Source of the DNA: Pantoea anthophila
Lineage (GTDB): Bacteria > Pseudomonadota > Gammaproteobacteria > Enterobacterales > Enterobacteriaceae
Direction: 5' to 3'
DNA length: 64,000 nucleotides
Assembly (NCBI RefSeq): GCF_006494375.1
Contig: NZ_VHIZ01000038.1
Coordinates: forward strand, 62,001 to 126,000
Of the stretch, positions 28,796-39,552 are shown piece by piece (the stretch's first letter is position 1; the number at the start of each line of letters is the position of its first letter). Below the pieces are notes generated by a model. The model ran no database searches. It saw nothing but the letters and a program-made list of their open reading frames with translations, and was not told the origin of the DNA. A program made the position numbers and the translations under genes.

Positions 28796-29125
28796 TCAGG
28801 CCCTGACGCTGCTTTGACGCAGCCCGGCGCGGTCCTGGTAGTTCGGCCTGGCAGAATAGCTCTTCTCGCAGCCCGTGCGGGCCATATTCAGAGCCACTTT
28901 GCGTTTTTTCAGCTTAATTTTCGGTAACCACTCTTTAAACTGTGCCGTCAGCGAGGCCGCCTGCTGTTCGTTTGCAACGCGGCAGATAAACAGCTTGCTC
29001 TTGGTCTGACGGGTGACATCAATGGCGTAGATCTCAACGCCACTGCTGCATGCTTCATATTCAACATCCGTAAACTGCATGTGTGGCCAAAGACCGGTTC
29101 TGGTTTCAAATGTGGCTAAATCCAT
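28796..29125 (-). CDS. Hypothetical protein, 109 residues
   Basis: AAGGTAG lies 6 to 7 bases before the ATG. The N-terminal two thirds are mixed alpha/beta (MDLATFETRTGLWPHMQFTD). A strongly basic stretch (KIKLKKRKVALNMAR) and a basic tail with a single cysteine follow. It has no signal peptide. It ends 60 bases from the predicted SOS gene, which converges on it. I do not recognise the family; coding potential is supported by the ribosome site and codon use only. Confidence 0.55.
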   Translation of the reverse strand: MDLATFETRTGLWPHMQFTDVEYEACSSGVEIYAIDVTRQTKSKLFICRVANEQQAASLTAQFKEWLPKIKLKKRKVALNMARTGCEKSYSARPNYQDRAGLRQSSVRA

Positions 29126-29660
29126 GATGACTACCTTTTTTTATTGTAAGCGTTAGTGCTGTCCGGCAGGTTAAAACCTGGTCGGGCCAGTGAGCATAGA
29201 CCAGAATCAGCATTCCGCCAGTCAATTCACTAATTTAATCTGGCCCTGCCACAAATGGCTAAAATCCGAGTTGCAGGTGCTCCCGCCACAACGCGATTTG
29301 CCCTGCCCTGAGGCTGCTGAGCGCGCTGACAGGGCAGGATTTCGCTGTCGCGTTCTGCCGCTGACAGCCGCCGCGTACCCTCTCCAGGAGATGAGCAGGC
29401 TTAGCGTTGCCGATTACCTGAGCACTGCTGTTAAATCAGCCACGTTATTATCAGATCGCCACAACTGACATTCAGTGCTTATATCCGGCATTGTTGCTGC
29501 ATATAACGATAAAGAGTTAAGGGAGGAAAGTGAGCATGGATGGCGGGATGTAAATAATATGTTAACGCTAAAAGAGAATAAGAATCAGCCTCTTTGCGTT
29601 GTTAGTTCACTCTGCGTCAGGCGCAAGAAAAAATAAAAAAATATATCTCCTGCGATCAAT
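29126..29660. other. Gene-free gap before the first chemoreceptor gene
   Basis: About 530 bases without a supported gene. An open frame at 29190-29468 lacks a ribosome site and family resemblance. The right end is AT-rich and leads into the sigma-28 promoter at 29661. Confidence 0.4.
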
Positions 29661-29687
29661 TAAAGCGCCGCTGAAAAAAGCCGATAA
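29661..29687 (+). promoter_or_regulatory. Sigma-28 (FliA) promoter of the first chemoreceptor
   Basis: TAAAGCGC, 11 bases, then GCCGATAA. The -10 is an exact match to the flagellar class 3 consensus GCCGATAA and the -35 keeps TAAAG; the spacing is ideal. The receptor ATG is 55 bases downstream. Confidence 0.85.
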
Positions 29688-29742
29688 GAACGATCCAGCA
29701 TTAACATTTGTTCAAATTATTCTTTCTCCCCAGGGGTGCTTT

Positions 29743-31407
29743 ATGACTATTACACAGCGTCTGGTAATGATTTTCTCACTGCTTGCAATGTCACTGATTG
29801 CACTGGTGATTATCTCGTTATCTGTGATTTCGGGTTTTCAGTCCCGTTTTGAATATGTGCAGGTGAACGCGATACCCAGTATTCGCGATCTGAATAAATC
29901 GATCAGCGTAACCAATCAGTTAGGCATTGCTCTTTACCGCTATCACAGCACCAGCGATGAGACAAAGTTCCCCGCTGCAGAAGAGCGCATTAATAATCTG
30001 CTGCAGCAGATTAAATCGCTGAACGATTATTACATGGCCAATGACATCTCCAGCGATGAAGACAAGGCGATGACAGAACAGGCCAACAGGAATCTGGATG
30101 CGGTGCGCAGCGCACTGCCCGCTTTTCTTGCTGCGGCTCGCGCTCATGATGACGCGGTCACCCTGCCACTGTTGCAGAGTGAAAATGGTGTGGGCGCTGC
30201 AACCCGTAAAATGGAAGCGGACTTCACCCGTCAGATTCAGCTGAACATCGACATCGGCGAACAGCTGCGTGCTGAAAACAAACGCGTCTACACTCAGACC
30301 CTGTGGGCGATGTCGGGGGGATCATTACTGGTGATCCTGATTCTGGCTGCCTTCTCCGTTAAGGTGATCATGGGCATCAAAAGAAGCCTCTCTGGCATCG
30401 TCAATACCATGACCCAGGTCAGCCACACGCTTGATCTGACGCATACTGCGGATGTCAGCCGCAAGGATGAGATCGGCCAGACGGCCATAGCGTTTAATCA
30501 GCTGCTGGCGCGCGTCTCTGGCACGCTGCTCTCGGTGAATCATGCTGCGCAATCGGTCAGTACGGGTTCAACGCAGATCGCAGCAGGTAACGAAGATCTC
30601 TCTGCCCGCACCGAAGAGCAGGCTGCTTCACTGGAGCAGACCTCAGCGAGCATGGCGACGCTGAGTGAAACGGTGCGGCAGAACTCCGAAGGCGCGCATC
30701 AGGCCAGCAGCCTGGCGAATAACGCCAACCATATGTCGATCCAGAACGGAACGGCTGTGAAGCAGATGCTCACCACGATGGATGATATTCGCGCCAGCTC
30801 GGCCAAAATCTCGGAAATTACCGGGCTGATTGAAGGCATCGCCTTCCAGACGAATATCCTGGCGCTGAATGCGGCGGTGGAAGCAGCACGTGCCGGCGAA
30901 CATGGTCGCGGTTTTGCCGTGGTTGCGTCGGAAGTGCGTAACCTGGCACAACGCTCCTCGTCGGCTGCCCGCGAAATCAAAGACCTTATTTCTACGTCCG
31001 TTTCGCAGGTTGAGCACGGGTTAGAGCAGGCCAACAGCGTCGGTTCAAACAGCGAAAACGTTCGTCACGCGATCCAGCAGGTCGCCGATCTGGTCAATGA
31101 GATTGCCGCGGCTACCTCTGAGCAGAGCAAAGGCATTGAGCAGGTTCATCAGGCGATTGGCCAGATGGACGAAGTGACGCAGCAGAACGCCGCGCTGGTG
31201 GAAGAAGCCTCATCTGCCTCGAAATCACTTCAGGAACAGGCCGAAACGCTGTCGGCGCTGGTCTCGACCTTTACCGTTGAAAGCTCAGGCCGTGTTGCAC
31301 CGCAGCTGCAGCCACAGACCGCTTCTGCCTTCCGTCCGGCTAAAAAGAGCCGTCAGCCTGAACCGCAGAGTGTTGACCTGAGCAAAGCAAACTGGGAAAG
31401 CTTTTAA
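29743..31407 (+). CDS. Methyl-accepting chemotaxis protein, Tar/Tsr type
   Basis: The ATG at 29743 ([12 protein letters not shown]), preceded by AGGGG, gives 554 residues; the longer frame to 29599 is leader. Membrane spans at about residues 6-30 and 192-211 enclose a periplasmic four-helix ligand domain. A HAMP domain and a signalling domain follow, with the hairpin tip [21 protein letters not shown]. The protein ends in NWESF, a CheR/CheB docking pentapeptide (NWETF in Tar), so it should be methylated efficiently and support adaptation of others. It is a high-abundance-type receptor encoded on the plasmid; the ligand is unknown. Confidence 0.93.
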   Translation: MTITQRLVMIFSLLAMSLIALVIISLSVISGFQSRFEYVQVNAIPSIRDLNKSISVTNQLGIALYRYHSTSDETKFPAAEERINNLLQQIKSLNDYYMANDISSDEDKAMTEQANRNLDAVRSALPAFLAAARAHDDAVTLPLLQSENGVGAATRKMEADFTRQIQLNIDIGEQLRAENKRVYTQTLWAMSGGSLLVILILAAFSVKVIMGIKRSLSGIVNTMTQVSHTLDLTHTADVSRKDEIGQTAIAFNQLLARVSGTLLSVNHAAQSVSTGSTQIAAGNEDLSARTEEQAASLEQTSASMATLSETVRQNSEGAHQASSLANNANHMSIQNGTAVKQMLTTMDDIRASSAKISEITGLIEGIAFQTNILALNAAVEAARAGEHGRGFAVVASEVRNLAQRSSSAAREIKDLISTSVSQVEHGLEQANSVGSNSENVRHAIQQVADLVNEIAAATSEQSKGIEQVHQAIGQMDEVTQQNAALVEEASSASKSLQEQAETLSALVSTFTVESSGRVAPQLQPQTASAFRPAKKSRQPEPQSVDLSKANWESF

Positions 31408-31425
31408 GCTTTAAGCCGTTCCCGA

Positions 31426-31458
31426 AAAGCCTCCACATTGTGGGGGCTTTTTTTTTGC
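31426..31458 (+). terminator. Terminator of the first chemoreceptor gene
   Basis: AAAGCCTCCAC pairs with GTGGGGGCTTT around a short loop and runs into nine T. It starts 19 bases after the stop codon. Confidence 0.85.
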
Positions 31459-32016
31459 CTTTATTTCATTTTTATTTCAATGCATCACGCTTCTTTAAAT
31501 TAAATGAAAACGATTTCATTTATTATATTTTCAGGGCCTGCCCGGTAATAACGGTTTGAATATTAATTGCCCGGGAAGGATAAATTAATCTCTTATCCGT
31601 AATGATAATTATTCCTGAAAAAAGACGGCAGCTAGTATCGGCTGATTCCGGGCTAACTTTAATTTCTTTATTTTCCAGATGTTGATGCTGAAGTCTGGCT
31701 TAAGGCTTTACAGGTGATATTTATCAGGCAGCGTTCATAACATTGATATCTATCGTTATTTTTCAGTTTGGCTTAAGTGAAAGTGGCTGTAACTATCGTC
31801 TGTTTATTCACTGTAAAATAACCTGGCGCAATCTATACTCTCTCTTGCTGTTATCCAGCCCTTTATTTAACTAAGTAAATTTCATTGCCTTCAGGCGGCT
31901 TTGTGCTACGCGCAAACCGCTATGGGCTGCATATGAAGAATTCGTAAAAATAAAATTACATTACCCATTTTGGGTATGACATCACCTGCATGCTTAACAC
32001 ATCAGAGCGGAAAAGA
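31459..32016. other. Gene-free gap between two chemoreceptor genes
   Basis: About 560 AT-rich bases. A 22-base near-perfect palindrome, TAAATGAAA-ACGA-TTTCATTTA, occupies 31501-31522. No gene is supported, and I could not place a convincing sigma-28 promoter for the second receptor here. Confidence 0.4.
31501..31522. promoter_or_regulatory. Palindrome TAAATGAAA-N4-TTTCATTTA
   Basis: Nine-base perfect arms around ACGA make this a good candidate operator for a dimeric repressor. It lies 43 bases after a terminator and 495 bases before the next gene. The regulator is unknown. Confidence 0.4.
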
Positions 32017-33942
32017 ATGAAAAAAGTACTCGACCGGATTAATTTGCCAGCAAAATTCCTTTTACTGGGAGCCTTTGCACTGGTGCTGTTTGTTTTACCC
32101 ACTTTTCTCTTTATTCAGACGGGCAACCAGCTCATTGACACCAAGAAAGTTGAACTCACCGGTATTCCGGTTGAGAAAAAAGTACTGCAGCTGCTGAGCC
32201 TGCTGCAGCGTCATCGGGCAGAAAGCGCCATCGCCATTGGCCAGAACAGAATGGATAACCCACCGCGTCTGGCGTTAGTGACCCAGATCAACAGCGTATC
32301 TGAAAGCATTGCTGCCGATCTGCGTCAAAGCAGTGAGCAGGCGCAGCCATTAACGCGTCTGGACCAGGTTAATCAGGAGTGGCGTCAACTGCAGGAGGAT
32401 CTGGTTGGCGGACGACTGACGCTGGCGACCAGCCTGGCACGGCACACGCATCTGATCCAGGTTCTGCTGGAAACGAATCAGGATGTACTGGATTACTACC
32501 AGCTCTCACTGGATGCTGATTTGAATACCTACCAGCTGATCGTCAGTGTTTTTAGCCGACTGCCGCTGCTGACCGAGACGCTGGGTCAGATCCGTGGCGG
32601 GGGGGCTTCACTGATCGCCAGCGGTAACATCTCTGATGCCGATCGCAGTCGCCTGGCCTTCCAGATCGATAATGGCAAAACGGCGCTGTCACAGTTCAGC
32701 AGTAACATGGATAAGGTGTTCACCATTGAACCGGATCTCAAAGCGATGTTCGGCGAGCTGGCGCAGAATGCCAGACAGCAGGCTCTGAATGCCCTGCAGC
32801 AGGCTGAAGGGGCGATTGTGACCGGGAATGTCACGATTACGCCGGTTGAATATGTCCGTATCTTAACCGAAGCGATTAATCGCTATGGCATGCTGGGCAG
32901 TCAGAGCAGCAACCAGTTGCAGATACTCCTGCAGTCACAAATCGATGAGCGCCGACATGCACAGTATCTGTTGCTGTCCGGCCTTCTGGCGATTGCCCTG
33001 CTGGCGATCCTGCTGGCCGTGATGATCACCCGTTCGGTCACGCGGCCGGTCAGAGAGGCCGTGGAAGTCGCCAGTCGCGTCGCCGCCGGTGATCTGACGG
33101 CAGAGCTGACCGTGTCCGGCAGCAACGAAATGGCTGAGCTGCTGAATGCCCTGATGCAGATGCAGCAGCGTCTTGCCCAGCTGGTGTCCGATATCAAAGG
33201 CAACGCCGCGACCATCGCCAGCTCGTCGGAAGAGATTGCCCGCGGCAACGGCGACCTCTCGTCACGCACTGAAGAGCAGGCGGCGTCCCTGGCGGAAACG
33301 GCTGCCAGCATGGAGCAACTGGCGTCCATCATGCAGCAGAATGCCGAGAACACCCGCTTTGCCTCTGAACGCGCGGATTCTGCGACGCAGGCGGCCCTCT
33401 CCAGTGGCTCGGCCATGGATTCGGTGATGGAAACCATGCACAAAATCCGCGGCAGCTCGGGACAAATTGAAGAGATCACGTCGGTAATCGACAGCATTGC
33501 TTTCCAGACCAACATTCTGGCACTGAATGCGGCGGTTGAAGCGGCGCGTGCCGGAGAGCAGGGTAAAGGCTTTGCCGTTGTTGCCTCAGAGGTGCGGGCG
33601 CTGGCACAGCGTTCAGCGACAGCAGCCAAAGAGATCAAGAGTCTGATTGAGCAGTCGGTGCTTCATGCGCAGGAAGGGATCACGATGGCCCGGAACGCAG
33701 GCGACAGAGTGAAGCAGAGCGTCAGCGCGATTGAACAGACTTCTCAGCTGATGCGCGATATCTCCTCCTCCACGGAAGAGCAGACCAGCGGCATTTCGCA
33801 GGTCAATATTGCGGTCAATCAGATGGATCAGGTCACCCAGCAGAACGCCGTGCTGGTTGAAGAGTCCGCTTCTTCTGCGGATGAACTTGCCGGGCGGGCT
33901 GTGCAGTTGCGTACCCTGGTCGCGCTGTTCAAAACGGCCTGA
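32017..33942 (+). CDS. Methyl-accepting chemotaxis protein without pentapeptide
   Basis: The start at 32017 ([14 protein letters not shown]) gives 641 residues. A membrane span at about 11-36 and another at about 320-342 enclose a large periplasmic helical domain of some 280 residues; [14 protein letters not shown] near its start recalls nitrate-type (NIT-like) sensors, a weak resemblance. HAMP and a signalling domain with [22 protein letters not shown] follow. It ends VALFKTA, so there is no CheR/CheB docking pentapeptide and adaptation would depend on receptors such as the one at 29743. A stem-loop follows at 33947-33984. Confidence 0.92.
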   Translation: MKKVLDRINLPAKFLLLGAFALVLFVLPTFLFIQTGNQLIDTKKVELTGIPVEKKVLQLLSLLQRHRAESAIAIGQNRMDNPPRLALVTQINSVSESIAADLRQSSEQAQPLTRLDQVNQEWRQLQEDLVGGRLTLATSLARHTHLIQVLLETNQDVLDYYQLSLDADLNTYQLIVSVFSRLPLLTETLGQIRGGGASLIASGNISDADRSRLAFQIDNGKTALSQFSSNMDKVFTIEPDLKAMFGELAQNARQQALNALQQAEGAIVTGNVTITPVEYVRILTEAINRYGMLGSQSSNQLQILLQSQIDERRHAQYLLLSGLLAIALLAILLAVMITRSVTRPVREAVEVASRVAAGDLTAELTVSGSNEMAELLNALMQMQQRLAQLVSDIKGNAATIASSSEEIARGNGDLSSRTEEQAASLAETAASMEQLASIMQQNAENTRFASERADSATQAALSSGSAMDSVMETMHKIRGSSGQIEEITSVIDSIAFQTNILALNAAVEAARAGEQGKGFAVVASEVRALAQRSATAAKEIKSLIEQSVLHAQEGITMARNAGDRVKQSVSAIEQTSQLMRDISSSTEEQTSGISQVNIAVNQMDQVTQQNAVLVEESASSADELAGRAVQLRTLVALFKTA

Positions 33943-33946
33943 TAAG

Positions 33947-33984
33947 ACCGGAACAGCCGTCGCCTGACGGGGCGGCTGTTCGGT
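33947..33984. terminator. Hairpin between convergent genes
   Basis: ACCGGAACAGCCG and CGGCTGTTCGGT form a long stem with one bulge, between the chemoreceptor stop (33942) and the MBL-fold gene end (33992). It has no clear T-run. Confidence 0.5.
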
Positions 33985-33991
33985 TACTGTG

Positions 33992-34792
33992 TCACGCCTG
34001 ATGATCCTGCAGACAGGCGAGATACTTCTCTCCCGATCGCATCACCTTCTCTTTCGCCTGCTGAAGGATATCCTGACCTTCAAAGGCGCCATAAAGCTGT
34101 CCGAATGTCACACCCGAGAGCCGCTGCAGAATGTCACCAACCGTGGCCGCAGAGAGCGGCAGCATGTTCGGATAGCTCCACATAAACGATACGCCATGCG
34201 CACCCGGCGTCACCTGCAGAATATCACCCGCCAGAATGATCCCGTCGCCTTCGTCCCGGTGCAGCACGCAGCCACCCGGGAAATGCCCCCCCAGCCGTAA
34301 CAGCGTCACACCCGGCATCAGCGTCAGCGAGTCGCCCTGCCAGAGCCGGATATGCGGGCTCTCCCGGACGATCCACTGCCGATCACGGGCATGCAGATGA
34401 ATGGGCGCGTTAAACGCCTCCGCCCACTCCTGCATCGTGGTGTAGTAGTGCGGATGTGAAATCGCGATGGCATCAATGCCACCCAGCGCCGCGATCAGCG
34501 TAAAGGTGGCATCATCAAGGTTGGCAAGGCAGTCCCACAGCACGTTGCCCTGCGGCGTCCGCAGCAGAAAAGCGCGCTGGCCGATGGCAAAAGCGGGCAC
34601 GGTTTTAAAACTTAACAGCGCCTCACTGTGTGCCGTCCATTTATTGGCATGGCTGGCGCGCAGCTGGTCGAACGGGATCCAGCCCTGACCCGAAGCCGGG
34701 ATATACTGACGTTCATCCTCACAGATTTTACAGTGCTGATGTGTGACCGAAGCAGGATAGGCGGTGCCACAGGCGGTACATAACAGGGTCAT
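33992..34792 (-). CDS. MBL-fold protein with N-terminal zinc ribbon and altered metal motif
   Basis: The ATG at 34792, after AAAGGAG, gives 266 residues. Cys5, Cys8, Cys21 and Cys24 form a small zinc ribbon. The metallo-beta-lactamase fold follows, but the usual HxHxDH reads HPHYYT (His113, His115), so the Asp-His pair for the second metal is missing. Later GGHFPGG and LAGDIL supply other ligands. It may bind one metal or have a different chemistry. A shared promoter region of 56 bases with the phosphoesterase gene upstream suggests an operon. The substrate is unknown. Confidence 0.78.
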   Translation of the reverse strand: MTLLCTACGTAYPASVTHQHCKICEDERQYIPASGQGWIPFDQLRASHANKWTAHSEALLSFKTVPAFAIGQRAFLLRTPQGNVLWDCLANLDDATFTLIAALGGIDAIAISHPHYYTTMQEWAEAFNAPIHLHARDRQWIVRESPHIRLWQGDSLTLMPGVTLLRLGGHFPGGCVLHRDEGDGIILAGDILQVTPGAHGVSFMWSYPNMLPLSAATVGDILQRLSGVTFGQLYGAFEGQDILQQAKEKVMRSGEKYLACLQDHQA

Positions 34793-34848
34793 GATGTTCT
34801 CCTTTGTCTCGATCAGGGTGATGCGCACCCGGCGGCGCCTTTATCGCC

Positions 34849-35964
34849 TCAGGGCTGACGGCGCAGGGTAATCCGGGTCAGCTCCGAGGGGCGGCCCAGC
34901 CTGATCGCCATGCCAGGCCAGAGCGCCGTGCCGTTGTTGACATAAAGCTGCATTCCGCCGACCTGATAAAGCCCGGAAACAAAACCGGCGTTGGGTTTTG
35001 CAAACAGGCGATCCAGTCCCACAATCAGACCTCCGTGCGTATGGCCGGAGAGCTGCACATCGACACCCTGTGCGGCGTTCTCGCGGGCATGACGTGGCTG
35101 GTGGTCCAGCAGAATAATGGGGGCGTTTTCGGGAACCTGCTCCAGCGCACGGGCCAGATCGGGGCCGGTCGACTTTCGGCGCGGCGCGGAGGCGTCGGGC
35201 AGACCCGCAATGACCAGGCTGGCTTCACCGCGCTGAATCACCGTGTGGCTGTTAAGCAGCGGCTGCAGCCCCAGCGAAGCCAGATGCGCCGTCCAGATCG
35301 CCTGATGAAAGAAATATTCGTGATTGCCGGTGATGGCCCAGACGCCGTCGGGCGCAGCCAGACCGTGCAGTGGCGCAACATCATGCCGCCGGTGTTCCAG
35401 GCTGCCATCGATCACATCCCCCGTCACCACAATAAGGTCGGGCCGGAGGGACATCGCCCGCTCCACCATGGCGCGGGTCCAGACAGCATTAAACAGTCGC
35501 GTGATATGCAGGTCGGTCAGTTGCAGAAGCTGATAGCCATCAAACTCAGCAGGCAGATTCGGCAGGAACAGCGTCACCTCTTTGACGGGAGGCACCCGTA
35601 TTGCCTGCTGAACCCCGAAAGCCGCCACCCCCATCGCCAGCAGGACGGTCAGATAGCGCGCATCGGGCGACAGCGGCAGCGGATGTCGCAGCAGCAGGGC
35701 AAGCAGCATGACAGCATCCAGCACGATCTGAAACACGGCCAGCAGCAGCACGGTGCCGTAAGCCCAGTTAAACAGAATGATGATGGCGCGGGGCATCTCG
35801 GCCGAGAAGATCCCGCCGGATGTGAAGCGACTCACCAGCAGATATTGAGAGGCCAGCAGCGCCAGTGCAGAGAGCAGGATTTTTGCGGACAGGGGCAGGG
35901 ACAAAGGAATAATGACGCGGGCAATGACATACCAGCTGGGTAAGCTGAAAATCAGGTGAAACAT
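34849..35964 (-). CDS. Membrane-anchored calcineurin-like metallophosphoesterase
   Basis: A 371-residue protein with about four membrane spans in residues 1-120. A phosphoesterase domain of the YaeI/YkuE type follows. The metal motifs are complete: LTDLH (Asp151, His153), GDVID (182-186), GNHE (213-216), LLDHQP and GHTHGG. Such enzymes act at the membrane, and some hydrolyse UDP-linked lipids or other phosphoesters; the substrate here is unknown. It lies upstream of the MBL-fold gene on the same strand. A TGAAACCGTTTTAG sequence resembling the ScrR operator lies 58 bases upstream. Confidence 0.85.
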   Translation of the reverse strand: MFHLIFSLPSWYVIARVIIPLSLPLSAKILLSALALLASQYLLVSRFTSGGIFSAEMPRAIIILFNWAYGTVLLLAVFQIVLDAVMLLALLLRHPLPLSPDARYLTVLLAMGVAAFGVQQAIRVPPVKEVTLFLPNLPAEFDGYQLLQLTDLHITRLFNAVWTRAMVERAMSLRPDLIVVTGDVIDGSLEHRRHDVAPLHGLAAPDGVWAITGNHEYFFHQAIWTAHLASLGLQPLLNSHTVIQRGEASLVIAGLPDASAPRRKSTGPDLARALEQVPENAPIILLDHQPRHARENAAQGVDVQLSGHTHGGLIVGLDRLFAKPNAGFVSGLYQVGGMQLYVNNGTALWPGMAIRLGRPSELTRITLRRQP

Positions 35965-36022
35965 GGCAATCTTCCGGTGAGGCGCTGACGGTCAGCGCAG
36001 GCAGTTTAGAGAGGATAGCGAA

Positions 36023-36036
36023 TGAAACCGTTTTAG
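36023..36036. promoter_or_regulatory. ScrR-operator-like sequence before the phosphoesterase gene
   Basis: TGAAACCGTTTTAG differs by two bases from the scrK operator (CTAAACCGTTTTAG) and keeps the central CpG. A real link to sucrose regulation would be unexpected, so this may be the site of another LacI-family repressor or chance. Confidence 0.3.
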
Positions 36037-36129
36037 CACGGTAAGGTATAGGATGAGTTTGCCAGGTCTGCTTCACGGCAGGTGCTCTGGCCGTGTTCAA
36101 TCCGGCGCAGCGGGCCGCCTGGCCGGGAC

Positions 36130-36167
36130 GAAAAAACCCGCGTGACCAGCACGCCGGCCACGCGGGT
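36130..36167 (-). terminator. Terminator of the YdeP-like gene
   Basis: On the minus strand ACCCGCGTG and CACGCGGGT pair around a 14-base loop and continue into six T. It begins 34 bases after the stop codon at 36201. Confidence 0.85.
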
Positions 36168-36200
36168 AACATCAGGTCTCACCCTTTGCAACACGCGGGA

Positions 36201-38528
36201 TCAGCGCAGAACACCCGACGTTGTCTGCGTCTCCTCCGTCACGCGCGTCATGGCGATCGGAATGCTTTTGTAAGCCGGAATGCCGCTCTGCGTGTCGTGG
36301 CTGTCGAGCGGCACCATCACGTTGGCTTCCGGATAGTAGGCCCCGACCGATCCGGGTGCCATATCGATAATCACAATTGTCAGGTTTTTCATCTGGCGGG
36401 AGGTAGGATTGCCCTCCGGGTCCAGCGCCATCAGATCGACACGGTCGCCCACCCGCAACTGGCGTTTTTCCGCCTCTTCGGCATTAATAAACAGCACATC
36501 ACGACGGCCTGTGACGCCACGATAGCGGTCGTTCAGCCCATAAAGGGTCGTGTTGTACTGGTCGTGACTGCGCAGGGTGGTCAGCACCAGGTCATGGCAT
36601 TTCAGCGATCGGGGATCTTCATTGATGCCCTGCATCACTTTGAACTGCGCCTTACCGGAAGGCGTCTGCCAGACGCGTTCTGATGCGGCGTTATAGAGCC
36701 GGAATCCACCCGGATGCTTAATCCGCTCGTTGAAGTTTTCGAACGCCGGAAAGACCGCTTCGATGGCGTCACGGATGCGGCTGTAATCGGCTGCCATCGC
36801 GGACCAGTCCACCACGCTGTCTGGCAGGGTCGCTTTCGCCAGCGCGGCCACCAGTGCCGGTTCCGATTTAAGATGCGGCGATGCCGGATCGAGCGAGCCA
36901 CGCGAGGCATGCACCATGGACATCGAATCTTCCACCGTCACACTCTGTGCGCCCGTTGCCTGCACATCCGTCTCCGTGCGGCCCAGCACCGGCAGCAGAT
37001 AGTTATGCCTGCCGAGCAGCAGGTGTGAGCGGTTCAGCTTGGTCGCCATATGCACAACCAGATCGAGATTGCGCATCGCCGGGAAGGTGACCTGTGGATC
37101 GGAGATCGCTTCTGCCAGGTTACCACCCAGACAGAGCAGCGCTTTGGCTTTGCCATCGCGCATCGCCTTAATCGCCTCAACGGCACCATGACCATGCTTC
37201 TGCGGCGGCCGGAAGCCAAACACTTTCTCAATACTGTCCAGCAGCGATTGCGGCGGGATCTCTGTGATGCCCACCGTGCGGTCGCCCTGAACGTTGGAGT
37301 GACCGCGTAACGGACAGATACCCGCACCGGGTTTACCGATGTTACCGCGCATCAGCAGCAGGTTGGCAATCTGCTGCACATTCTGGGTGCCGTACTGGTG
37401 CTGAGTGATCCCCATGCCGTAGCAGATAATCGTGCGTTCAGCGCTGGCATAGAGCCGGGCAACGTGCTGGATCTCTTCACGCGTCATCCCTGAAACTTTC
37501 AGGATATGATCCCAGTCGGTGCTCTCCAGGTCGGCTTTCAGCGCGTCGAAGCCTTCGGTGTGCTGGGTGATAAACGCCTCATCAATGACGCCCGGTTTGC
37601 CTTGACTCAGCGCTTCTTCATGCAGGGTCAGCAGGATTTTCATCACCCCTTTCAGCATCGCTGCATCGCCGCCCACTCGTACTTTGTAATAGGTTGAGGC
37701 CAGTTCAGTCGAGCTGAGCGACAGCATCTCTATCGGGCTTTGCGGTGAGGTAAAGCGCTCCAGACCGCGCTCCCGCAGGGGGTTGATCGCCACAATCGTG
37801 CCACCGCGCTTGGCGACTTCGCGCAGCGTCCCCAGCATGCGTGGGTGATTCGTACCGGGATTGTGACCAATGCATAACACCAGGTCACAGTGGTCGAAAT
37901 CCTCCAGTTCAACCGTGCCTTTGCCGACGCCGATGGACTCCGGCAGTCCGACGCTGGTGGGTTCATGACACATGTTTGAGCAGTCGGGGAAATTATTGGT
38001 GCCATATTCGCGGGCGAAGAGCTGCCACAGAAACGCGGCTTCATTTGAGGCCCGGCCGGAGGTGTAAAACTCCACGCTGTCCGGGTCTTCGTAACTGCGC
38101 AGGTGTTCACCAATCTCACGAAACGCGGTTTCCCATTCGATGGGCTGATAGGTGTCAGATGCGGCATCGTACTTCATCGGATGCGTCAGGCGGCCTTCAC
38201 CCTCCAGGTGCAGTGCGCTGCGCTCCCATAGCTCTGTCACCGTATGGGCGGCAAAGAAGGCGGGTGTGGTGCGTTTGCTGGTCGCTTCCCATGACACCGC
38301 TTTTGCCCCGTTTTCGCAGAACTCAAAGGACGAGGCATGTTGCGGATCCGGCCAGGCACATCCCGGGCAGTCAAAGCCCTGCGGCTGGTTAACTTTGAAC
38401 AGGGCGATAACATCCTGTTTTACAGACATCTGGCCGCGGATAGCATCGGCAACCGCCTTTAATGCACCCCAGCCTCCGGCCGCGCCACCATAAGGGGCAA
38501 TGCCATTTGTGCGATTTTGCTCTTTCAT
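36201..38528 (-). CDS. Molybdopterin oxidoreductase alpha subunit, FdhF/YdeP family
   Basis: The ATG at 38528, with GGAG 8 bases upstream, gives 775 residues. The beginning ([19 protein letters not shown], then [12 protein letters not shown] with Cys54 and Cys57) and the body ([40 protein letters not shown], and the C-terminal molybdopterin dinucleotide domain with [13 protein letters not shown]) fit the YdeP branch of formate-dehydrogenase-like molybdoenzymes. The cysteine set is smaller than in FdhF. E. coli YdeP is linked to acid resistance, but its substrate is unsettled. It stands alone with its own terminator. Confidence 0.9.
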   Translation of the reverse strand: MKEQNRTNGIAPYGGAAGGWGALKAVADAIRGQMSVKQDVIALFKVNQPQGFDCPGCAWPDPQHASSFEFCENGAKAVSWEATSKRTTPAFFAAHTVTELWERSALHLEGEGRLTHPMKYDAASDTYQPIEWETAFREIGEHLRSYEDPDSVEFYTSGRASNEAAFLWQLFAREYGTNNFPDCSNMCHEPTSVGLPESIGVGKGTVELEDFDHCDLVLCIGHNPGTNHPRMLGTLREVAKRGGTIVAINPLRERGLERFTSPQSPIEMLSLSSTELASTYYKVRVGGDAAMLKGVMKILLTLHEEALSQGKPGVIDEAFITQHTEGFDALKADLESTDWDHILKVSGMTREEIQHVARLYASAERTIICYGMGITQHQYGTQNVQQIANLLLMRGNIGKPGAGICPLRGHSNVQGDRTVGITEIPPQSLLDSIEKVFGFRPPQKHGHGAVEAIKAMRDGKAKALLCLGGNLAEAISDPQVTFPAMRNLDLVVHMATKLNRSHLLLGRHNYLLPVLGRTETDVQATGAQSVTVEDSMSMVHASRGSLDPASPHLKSEPALVAALAKATLPDSVVDWSAMAADYSRIRDAIEAVFPAFENFNERIKHPGGFRLYNAASERVWQTPSGKAQFKVMQGINEDPRSLKCHDLVLTTLRSHDQYNTTLYGLNDRYRGVTGRRDVLFINAEEAEKRQLRVGDRVDLMALDPEGNPTSRQMKNLTIVIIDMAPGSVGAYYPEANVMVPLDSHDTQSGIPAYKSIPIAMTRVTEETQTTSGVLR

Positions 38529-39024
38529 AATGCTCCACATTGTCTCTATTGTTATCGGCTAAGTCTGGTACAGAAAACCGTTAACCGCGTGGATTCTGGC
38601 TAATATGTCGCGAAATTCTTTCTCAAAATGTTTCTGTGCCCGGCGCACCATCCTTTTCAGCTCGAAAATAAGCAGAGCGCCGCGCTGTTTTTGTCGGGAA
38701 ATAAGCGAGGCGGACTGTCATGACTTAACAGGAATGTCGTGCGTAATTTAAGCCTTGTAAGGGTTGATATCGCTCTTGAATTTTTAACTGACTGTTTTTG
38801 CGAATTTTAATAGAAGCGAATAGCGTGGAAAGTACCCGGAAATTAATTGGTTTCTGATAGGGAAAGTTGTGTCGATAAATTTTATGACCTGTATTAAAGC
38901 GGCAATAATATTCACAGCCGCAGAAGGGCAATATCAACAGAAGGTGCAGCGTGCCTGTTCAGCGTAAATATGACGGCAGCGTATTCTTGTGTTGCGCGCC
39001 TGCCGTAATGACAGAGGCGGTTGC
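38529..39024. other. Gene-free gap between YdeP-like and cupin genes
   Basis: About 500 bases, AT-rich in the middle, probably holding the promoter of the YdeP-like gene. An open frame at 38725-38937 looks non-coding. Nothing else is supported. Confidence 0.4.
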
Positions 39025-39363
39025 TCAGGCTATATCTTCACGATCCCCGCGCGTCGTGGGATGCGAAATAACCAGAAATTCGACCGCGCCATCACCGTTA
39101 TTCTGCGCCTGATGTGCAGATTGCGGGGGGATTTCGATACCCTGTTGCGCGCTGATATCCTGCACGGTGCCGTTAAGCTCCATCGTCAGCACCCCGCTAA
39201 GGACAAAGAAAAACTGTCTGGACGCCGCATGATAGTGCCGTTTCTCACGCGTGCCGGGCAGCATTTTTTCGTGAATGATTAACATATCCTGGCGGTTGAC
39301 CAGGTACCAGCCGTCGCAACCGTCACCCCACTGATAATGTTCCGCATTCTCTTTTGAAATCAT
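39025..39363 (-). CDS. Single-domain cupin protein
   Basis: A 112-residue cupin with the metal motif starting KRHYHAASRQFFFVLSG (His43, His45 by count from the start) and PPQSAHQAQN supplying the later histidine. It has no helix-turn-helix. Cupins of this size are dioxygenases, isomerases or simple binders; which applies cannot be told. It is divergently arranged against the ComB-like gene, sharing a 190-base upstream region. I could not assign a partner. Confidence 0.85.
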   Translation of the reverse strand: MISKENAEHYQWGDGCDGWYLVNRQDMLIIHEKMLPGTREKRHYHAASRQFFFVLSGVLTMELNGTVQDISAQQGIEIPPQSAHQAQNNGDGAVEFLVISHPTTRGDREDIA

Positions 39364-39552
39364 CGTTCTGCTCCGGCGTCGTCGCTCATCTTCTCTGGCT
39401 GACTATAGCTGGCCAGGTAATTGATTTTCAATCATTTATTTCAGCCATCGTTTTCTTCCTGCGCAGCCTGATATTCTGAGTGGCGAGCGCCCGTTGGCAA
39501 TCTGGCGCATGATCGCTGGCGATGAGTGGCAGCATGCCACGGAGGATAAGAG

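Noticed and set aside
29190-29468. 92-codon open frame on the plus strand
   Set aside because: No ribosome site, and the product is low in recognisable structure; treated as chance.
36093-36683. Long open frame antiparallel to the YdeP-like gene
   Set aside because: It is a shadow frame of a well conserved molybdoenzyme gene on the other strand.
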